From contig NC_072795.1 of assembly GCF_028583425.1 (NCBI RefSeq), positions 67,780,001 through 67,844,000 of the forward strand: a DNA stretch of 64,000 nt, in the 5' to 3' direction. Below are positions 57,140 to 64,000 of the stretch, piece by piece; the stretch's first letter is position 1, and the number at the start of each line of letters is the position of its first letter. This stretch comes from Eublepharis macularius. Lineage: Eukaryota > Chordata > Lepidosauria > Squamata > Eublepharidae. The notes under the pieces were generated by a model that worked only from the letters and a program-made list of their open reading frames with translations, was not told the origin of the DNA and made no database searches. A program made the position numbers and the translations under genes.

Positions 57140-57350
57140 GCAGGAGCAGGCACTATAGACCCAGAGTGGTGGTGTTGGCTTGGATTGGGGAGACCAGATT
57201 CAAATCTCTGCTTGCCATAAAACTTACTAGGTGAGTTGGGGCCAGTCATTCTCAGCCTAACCTGCCTCATGTGGTTGTATGAAAGGTGAGGAGATCCATG
57301 TATGTTGCCCTGAGCTTCTTAGGGCAGGATAAAAATGCACTAAATTAATA
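57140..57350 (+). repeat. tRNA-derived SINE, degraded
   Basis: Plus-strand copy of the family at 29290: B-box-like 'gattcaaatctc', 'gagttggggccagtca', 'tcagcctaacctgcctca' and a LINE-like end 'gggcaggataaaaatgc'. Confidence 0.6.
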
Positions 57351-57374
57351 TTGCTGAGATGTACTAGCCTCTTA

Positions 57375-57575
57375 TCCTTTGAGATGGGTCATGGCTCAGG
57401 AGTAAAGCATGTAGAAAATCCTGGGCTCAATCTCCATCATTTCCAGATAAAAGGATCAGGATAATAAGTGATATGAAAGACATCTGCCTGAAACCTTGGA
57501 GAGCCACTGCCAATCAGAATAGACAGAACTGATTTTACTAAACCATTCTCCTGACTCAGTATTATAAGATAGCAT
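57375..57575 (+). repeat. tRNA-derived SINE (third type), degraded
   Basis: A-box-like 'tggctcaggagtaaagca', B-box-like 'gggctcaatctc', then 'aaaaggatcaggataataag' and 'cctggagagcc'-type sequence ('accttggagagccactgcc'). The end is frayed. Confidence 0.6.
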
Positions 57576-57896
57576 CATGTTCAAGCTCTTTCCAGTTAAG
57601 CCACAGGGACAAAACTTTCCTAATAGTAATTTCCTTAACTGATTGTAGGTCTGAACACCTGACACAGAAGGAAGCATGAAGCAAACTCACTCAATTAGTG
57701 CCGTGACACCGCTCTCAGCATGCAAGTTAATTTTAATTTTACATGAGAGTAGTGGATACATAGTGTTGTGCCTATCATATTTGTTCTAGAGATTTTGTAA
57801 GACAAGCATTATACATACTGTGCTGAGCCATGCAACTCTGTCCTTTAATAAGGTGGTCAGTATATGCTGGTTAAGATTTCAATATATACTGGCATA

Positions 57897-58124
57897 ATCA
57901 TATACTTAATATCTCTAGGAATCAGTATTCCAAGATAAGTGCAATATGGGACCACAGCTATAATTATGCTTATCTATGATTGTAGAAGAACAGTCTATCA
58001 GCAGTCAAAAGGAAACACATAAAAACATCCTGGGAATTTGCCTGATGAGTCATGTATCTTGTTTCTTCTGTAAAGCTGGGCTGTAAGGGTTGATTCATGC
58101 AGGTTTGGGATGTTGGTTAATTAA
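57897..58124 (-). repeat. Second copy of part of the L1 fragment
   Basis: About 220 bp nearly identical to 56744-56964 in the same orientation, with a small extra segment ('ttctgta') near 58067. Both copies end at the same 'ttaattaa'. The flanks carry 'tatatactggc' on each side (about 57883-57893 and 58132-58142). Confidence 0.85.
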
Positions 58125-58129
58125 TGTTT

Positions 58130-58935
58130 TCAGTATATACTGGCCAAGTTTCCATGTATGTGGTTAGACCGAAGGTGCTCGGTAGACCAGGCATCTAGCC
58201 CAGAGTTGCACCAAAGCTGCTTCTCTTGCATGAAGATGACTTGTTCTGATTCTTGACCATTGGTACTTACTGTGGAGCTTGCAGAGAAATAACCCTCATC
58301 CAAAAGAGCCACATTTAGTTCCATCCACTTCAGGGAGGGTTGCAGTTTACCTATTCCTCTGGTGGTGGCTGTTTTGAAGTGGGAAGCAACTACCACCCGC
58401 AAGCCCCACTAGACAAAAGTCCTACCCTGAAACATGGGGTGGCTGCCACACTGGAGAATGGAGCTAAGAAGAGCCACAGGTGGCATGTCAAAGAGCCCTG
58501 AGGATCACTGTTATAGACTATTTCTCAAGCAATACAGCATCTATATGACTATCATCCTAAATGAACAGGCTGAAAACAAGGCGGAGATCATCCAATTGCA
58601 AAGGCTCTGGAACCTAGCAAAAGGCATTCTGCACATGCTCTAAGGCACAATCTAGTGATAGAATATTTGTCAAAAAGTGGAACCATTGCAATAGGACAAG
58701 AAGACACTTGGGAATCAAGACTCTTATTGACTCAATTTGCATTAGCTGTGTGGAGGAGGGGCTGCCACGTGACCTGGTGACTTAAAACTTTTGGAGTCTT
58801 CTTGAAGACAGAAGCTTTTGTAACTAGCATAATTCTAGTTTTTGTGCTTATAAATTATAAATTAATGCTTTAAATATTTTACTTGACCAATAGATGAAGT
58901 TTGTATGTTGCCAACCTCAGTTCCCTGCTACCAGT
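58130..58935. other. CNNM2: CNNM2 intron 1, no recognised feature
   Basis: No gene-like or repeat signature was recognised. Confidence 0.5.
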
Positions 58936-58939
58936 GTTT

Positions 58940-59103
58940 GGCCATTTTCACACGTCTTACCAGCTCCGGTACGTCGCGCAAAGCTCCCGCAAGGACAGCG
59001 ACTTCCTGGCGCAACTTCCCAGTTCTCGTGTGAAATTGTGCCAGGATTTCCTTGTGGGAGCTTGTGCGATATACTGGAGCTGGTAAGATGTGTGAAAACG
59101 GCC
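58940..59103. mobile_element. Palindromic miniature element (164 bp)
   Basis: The two halves are imperfect reverse complements over about 70 bp. The left begins ggccattttcacacgtctta; the right, read inward, begins ggccgttttcacacatctta. The flanks on both sides are ttt. This is a foldback MITE; the superfamily is not certain, but a 3-bp target duplication would suit PIF/Harbinger. Confidence 0.7.
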
Positions 59104-59371
59104 TTTGTTTCTTTCAGCTGTGATAACTTTTACCATTCCAGGCAGGGTGGAATGCTCAGCTAGCTGCTGTGTCATGAGGCCAGAATTGAAGTTAGTGTAC
59201 ACCATTGATGTTTTTGAGTTACTTGCAATGACAATTGGGGGGGCAGCTAATCGCCTTGCTATCCTTTAGTGTATGGTGTTCTACAAGAAGCAATTCTCTC
59301 CCTGATGTTATTTAACATCTATATGTGACCCTTCGCCCAGTTGGTGTGGAGTTTCAGATTGGGATGCCACT

Positions 59372-60470
59372 AATATTTATTTATTTTATTTTATTTTATT
59401 TGACCTATACCCTGCCCTTCCCATAAGCAGTCTCAGGGTGGCTTACCACAGAGTGTATACAATTAAAACATCATGAGAAATATAAAATCAATATGACAGC
59501 TAAAATCCAGGTGCTTCTAAACAGTACCAGGCTATAAAACCATGGATGCAGCCATAATATAGGCCCAGGGCAGTCGCAGGTGGGGAATGGCGGTCAGGAA
59601 AGGGGATAATGTGCTGGCTCTCAACCAAAGCCCTGGCAGAACATCTCTATCTTGCAGGCCCTGCAGAACTGGAAAAGGTCCCGCAGGGTCTGGATCACCA
59701 TTGGGAGTGCATTCCACCAGGCTGGGGCCAGGGCGGAAATGGCCCAGGTTCTAGTCGAGGCCAGCCGAATGTCCCTTGGGCAGGGGACCACCAAGAGTTG
59801 CTTATTTGCACAGTAAGACATAATGGGAGATGGTCCCATAGGTATGCAGGTCCCAGTCTGTGAAGGGCTTTAAACACTAAAACCAGTACCTTGAACTGGA
59901 TCCAGAACTCAACTGGAAGTCAGTGCAGTTCGCACCATACAGGATGGATGTGCTCCCCAAATGGCATCCCAGTAAGGATGCGTGCTGCCGCATACTGGAC
60001 CAGTTGTAACTTCCAGGTCAGGCCCAAAGGCAGCCCAGCATAGAGCAGTTTATAGTAATCCAGCCTGGAGGTGATGGTTGCATGGATTACCAAGGTCCTG
60101 GGATGAGAGATAAGGAGCCAATTTCCTGACCTGCTGGAGACGAAAAATGTGGATCTCGCATTGACCGCAACCTGGGCCTCCATAGGAAGTGCGGCATCCA
60201 GGAGCACACCCAAGCTCTTCACTGTCGATGAAGACTGTAGCTGCCTTCCATTGAGGGTTGGGAGCCGGATTCCCAAATCCATCATCCCATGACCCAGGTT
60301 CAGTGGCAGCCCAGCCCAAAGCTATGAACCAACTGGGCAAGGGATGCATATAGATGTTAAATAACATCAGGGAAAGGATTGCCCCCGAGGGACGCTGCAC
60401 ACCAAAGAATGGCAAGTGGACATCTGTTCCCCTAGCACCACACTCTGTCCTGGCCATGGAGAAAGGAACT
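59372..60470 (-). mobile_element. L2/CR1-group LINE inserted in opposite orientation
   Basis: The minus strand encodes GAILSLMLFNIYMHPLPSWF, TVKSLGVLLDAALPMEAQVA and ITSRLDYYKLLYAGLPLGLT in broken frames. The 3' end (59372-59420 on the + strand) has a tail made of 'ttatttatttta'-type repeats. It is of the same broad family as its host LINE. It lies between the host's 'GCH' and 'ADDTQ' codons. Confidence 0.75.
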
Positions 60471-61252
60471 CAGCCATTGCAAGGCTGATGATACCCAGCT
60501 TTACCTGTTGATGCATGGCCAGCCAGACTCCTCCCCTGACAGTTTGGACAGGGCTTTGGAGGCCGTGACTGGATGATTGAAGCAGAGCCGACTGAAGTTG
60601 AATCCTATGAAGATGGAGGTCCTGCATCTGGGCCGTGGACTCTTAAGTTCTGGGATCTGATTCCTGCCGCTTGATGGTACGCTGCTTGCACCAATACAGA
60701 TGGTGAGTCTGGGCGTGGCCTTGGATGCCTCCTTGTCAATGGAGGCCCAAGTCGCAGCAGTTACCAGGTCTGTGTTTTTCCACCTCCGTCAGAACAGGCA
60801 ACTTGTCCCTTACCTTTCAACCCCCGACCTTGCTACAGTGATCCATGGGACAGTTACCTCCAGATTATATTACTGCAGCTCACTGTATGCTGTGCTGCCC
60901 TGGGGCCTGCTCCGGAAGATGCAATAGGTCTAGAATGCAGTGGCGCATGTCCTGACTGGAACTCTGTTCCGGTCACCCATAACACCGATAATGTGCCCAC
61001 TGCACTGGCTTCCAGTAGAATTCGGGATTAGATTCAAGGTTTTGGTTTTGACCTTTAAAGCCCTTAGTGGACTGGAACCTGCATACCTGTGTTACTGCCT
61101 CTCACTATATGTTCCCCGGAGGGTCCTTTGTTCGACAAAGCAACATCTGCTGGTGGTTCCTGGCCCCAGGGAAGTGAGTCTAGCCTTTGGTTGACAGCCT
61201 GGTGGAACTCTCTGTCTGTGGAAACACGAGCCCAGCAAGATTTATTATCCTT

Positions 61253-61505
61253 AAGAGCCAGTTTGGTGTAGTGGTTAAGAGCTCAGGACTCTAATCTGGA
61301 GAACAGGGTTTGATTCCCTACTTCTCCACTTGAAGCCAGCTGGGTGACCTCGGGTCAGTCACAGCTTCTAGGAGCTCTCTCAGCCCCACTCACCTCACAG
61401 GGTGTTTTGTTGTGGGGATAATAATAACATACTTTGTTACAGGCATTAAGTTGTCCTGAAGGGCGGTATATAAATCGAATGTTGTTGTTGTTATCACTAT
61501 TATTA
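61253..61505 (+). repeat. tRNA-derived SINE inserted in LINE
   Basis: Same family as 4724-4990: 'ttggtgtagtggttaagagc', 'gggtttgattcc', 'gacctcgggtcagtcaca', and the end 'gcggtatataaatcgaatg' with a (TTG)n/(ATT)n tail. The host sequence ttattatcctt occurs on both sides (61242-61252 and 61506-61516), although the right copy merges with the tail. Confidence 0.9.
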
Positions 61506-61770
61506 TTATTATCCTTTCACCGGGCCTGTAAGATGGAGATGTTCCGCCAGGCATATGGTGGCTGAGGTGAGTGGACCCTCTCCTCCTCCTCGCTCCTCTG
61601 GTCTGTATAACATCTAATATGGTTGTTGAGGGATTGTGCAATATGAATGTTGCTGAGTTTTATAAGATGAAATTGTTTTATTTATACTGTTACCTTGTTT
61701 TTATATTCTGATCTGATCTGCTCTGAGCCTACTTGCAGGGAGAGTGGAATATAAGTGTAATAATTAAATT

Positions 61771-63190
61771 AAGATCTGGGCTTGGGTTGAAATGGTCAGG
61801 TGACATCCTTCAGCACTACTTTCATTCTAAGTTCATAAAATCAAACATCTTACTACCTCCTAAATCTCCTTAGATAAAAAATACCAAAAATGCTTTTGTA
61901 AATTGGTCAGAATTCTAACCAGTTTGTGTTAAAAGTTATCTTCTGATGCAGTGAAACAGATTAATTTCTCTTTGGCGTGTGTAATGTTACTTACCACTTC
62001 GTTAAAGTCACCTGAAAGTTCCAAAAGCTTAACGGTGTTCTCTTTAGGCATAGGAAATTGACTTGATCTAAATTTTTTTGCAATTGGCTGCTAAAAGAAC
62101 AAAAAACACTCTTTCTTGCTTTGGGTGTGTTTAGAGAGATTTTAGTCTTTATGACAGCTGGTGGAGAGTGCCATCAAGTCATACTAAGGTTTCTTAATTA
62201 CTACGCAGTCTTAAAACTTAAATGATTATCTATGCTTAACATTTAATCATCTTGTGTTTTTGAAAGTAATATTTTGATGTACAGAAGGACCTATATTATA
62301 CCTTTTGCATCCATGTTAATAGAGTGGGCTCTGGATACAGATGCTGTTCTAATTGTGCCCTACTAGTAGAAATTAATTTTTTGGTTGCTGCCAGATAACA
62401 TTTCTCTTCTGAAAATGGAAGCAAGATTAACAAGAAGAAAAAGTCTAGAGTACATTCCTATATGCTCAGTATTCCTTACTTTGCAGAATATAGGCATATT
62501 TTTTGTACTTCAAAATGTGTTTTTCCTCTTTTGGAAGGGGAAGCATAGAGTAATTAGGATGCTTTCATTATTGATGCTAGCCTGATGTGCTAGGTTTGAA
62601 CTTGTTGCTTAGCTGAAGTTTGAGCAAGGTTCAGTTGCAAAAGACTACTACATTTCAACTTTCTAAATCATCACCCTCATGTTTTTCATCAGGAGAAAGA
62701 ATCTGTAAGTGTTGCTTCCAAGAATAACAGCCTTGCCAGTCCCTGAACCTAGATGGTTTTGAGCCTAAACTTCAATGGAAGTGGTGAATATTTTAGATAT
62801 ATTCCACACAGCCTTAGAAACAAGAAGAATACTGCACTAGAGAAATACTAAAGGCACGAGAGGTAAATGTCTAATTATAATATCTTGCTTAAGATTACTC
62901 AAGCTTAAAAGATACTTGGAAAAAAATCTAGCTTATCTTGCGTGTGGCTGCTTATATTTACCTACTCCAATCTAGTAGTAGGGTAGTTTCTTCATTTAAA
63001 GATACATAAGACGGAATATCTTCATACTAGTTTTTTCACTGTGGTGTGTTGAAATCTAGCATATTGGTTTAGAATTTATTTCTCATGAGACGTGATAACA
63101 ATTGTCCATGTTATGTTAGCAGCAAATCAGGAAATGAATGGATGATATAGAGACTGCAGTACTTACTCAGCTCTGTAGTGATTAAGATTA
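61771..63190. other. CNNM2: CNNM2 intron 1, no gene seen
   Basis: AT-rich. At about 62158-62188 'gctggtggagagtgccatca' is a possible reverse-strand remnant of the 5S SINE tail. Nothing else was recognised. Confidence 0.55.
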
Positions 63191-63198
63191 TGCATAAA

Positions 63199-63613
63199 TA
63201 GGATTGCCAGGTCCCCTTACTGTCCTGGCAGAAGAGCAAATACCCGGTACTTATCTTCTCTGTGTCCCTCGCATGCACTCTCCCGTACCTGTGAGATGAA
63301 GTCACTTCTGGAGACAGTACTTCCAGGCAACATCATCATGCAGAAGTAGGAGCACATGTGCACTTCAGAGCAGGCCGATTTGGGCCTCAAATAGGCCTGT
63401 TTGGGGCCCAAATCAGCTCACTGCAAAGCGTGGAAGCTCTCTTGGGGTGGTGTGATGATGTCACTGTGGGGAAGTGATGTTGTGCTGCCCTGGAAGTGCA
63501 CCTGGGAGGCCCCTTTCCACATCTTTCCCTCCTCTGGCCAGGTGAGTGGTGGCGAAGGGGTGGAGGGTGGGAGTGGGTTATCCCCCACTCCCACTGGGGA
63601 ACTAATAACCCTA
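63199..63613. mobile_element. Non-autonomous hAT-like element (415 bp)
   Basis: Ends TAGGATTGCCAGGTCCCC (left) and, inward from the right, TAGGGTTATTAGTTCCCC (13/18). Flanked by identical tgcataaa at 63191-63198 and 63614-63621, an 8-bp hAT-type duplication. The interior has 'gtgatgatgtcact' and 'gaagtgatgt', a decayed form of the palindrome at 49024. No transposase. Confidence 0.85.
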
Positions 63614-63621
63614 TGCATAAA

Positions 63622-64000
63622 TGCCTTACGAGGTACCAGTACTGTTTTTCACTGATACAATAAAAGCAAGCTGTTTGGTTTTTACATGAGGAATATGTCA
63701 ATAAAGCACATGCTTAATACTATTTTGGGGAATGCTAGAAATTACAGAGTTCCAAACTAGTTTAATTTATATGTAGAATAAAAACAAAAATGAGACCTAC
63801 AGAGTTTGCGGTTAAACTAAAGTAGATGGTTTGAGATAAACTTGGGTTTAATAACAATTCTTTTACCCTGGGAAGGCTTGCTTGTCTTACTTGTAGAAAA
63901 TTTCTAAATTAGTAGATAAGTAGTTTAATCTGATACTGTAGAATGTGCTCCCATTAGAGAATAATAATTAAAACTAAATTAAACATTAACAACAACAACA
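63622..64000. other. CNNM2: CNNM2 intron 1, window end
   Basis: No gene-like signature. The last bases (about 63986-64000) are a (CAA)n run, which may be the tail of a minus-strand copy of the SINE family at 4724 continuing outside the window. Confidence 0.5.

Larger units (their letters stand above)
59235..61770 (+). mobile_element. L2/CR1-group LINE, interrupted by two insertions
   Basis: Three pieces of one plus-strand LINE. At 59235-59371, GVLQEAILSLMLFNIYM (reverse transcriptase block). At about 60475-61241, ADDTQLYLLMHGQP, VSLGVALDASLSMEAQVAAV, LHWLPVEFGIRFKVLVLTFK and GPREVSLAFG. At about 61517-61770, the C-terminal end and 3' UTR ending 'gtggaatataagtgtaata'. The first break falls next to the YADD catalytic motif and is filled by a minus-strand LINE; the second is filled by a SINE. 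Several stops make it inactive. Confidence 0.85.

Noticed and set aside
33994..64000. Further CNNM2 exons
   Set aside because: No translated stretch resembling the remainder of CBS2 or the cyclic-nucleotide-binding-like domain of CNNM2 was found. The first intron is known to be very long in mammals, which fits.

Overview
This is vertebrate nuclear DNA. It has two multi-exon genes with GT-AG introns, one CpG-rich promoter, and many retroelements and DNA transposons. The organism is most likely a squamate reptile, probably a lizard. The evidence is the combination of CR1 and L2-like LINEs, a squamate-style L1, two types of Penelope-like element, 5S-rRNA-derived and tRNA-derived SINEs, and many hAT miniature elements. 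The species cannot be read from the sequence.

Layout. Positions 1-9887 hold the last five coding exons of AS3MT (arsenite methyltransferase) on the + strand; earlier exons lie left of the window. Positions 9888-31400 are intergenic and mostly transposon-derived. They include SINEs, CR1 ends, a Penelope-like endonuclease fragment (about 14150-15250), a large decayed hAT transposon with two tandem arrays (about 15350-21116), a Penelope insertion with a perfect 13-bp target duplication (23501-24243) and a 5'-truncated L1 with a perfect 15-bp target duplication (26930-28675). Positions 31400-32301 are a CpG-rich promoter with seven CCAAT boxes and a 10-codon upstream ORF. Positions 32302-33928 are coding exon 1 of CNNM2 (magnesium-homeostasis CBS/DUF21 membrane protein). 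Positions 33929-64000 appear to be part of the first CNNM2 intron: no further exon is recognisable, but there are many nested repeats.

AS3MT and CNNM2 are neighbours in the same orientation in mammals, so the order here is conserved vertebrate synteny. The two genes are not known to act in one pathway. No previously undescribed gene system was found. The unusual material is transposon biology: nested insertions with readable target duplications, a higher-order tandem array beside a transposase that has lost a probable catalytic Asp, GC-rich miniature hAT elements carrying CRE-like palindromes, and several long inverted repeats. Identity percentages are by eye, and family names below the superfamily level are left open where they could not be checked.
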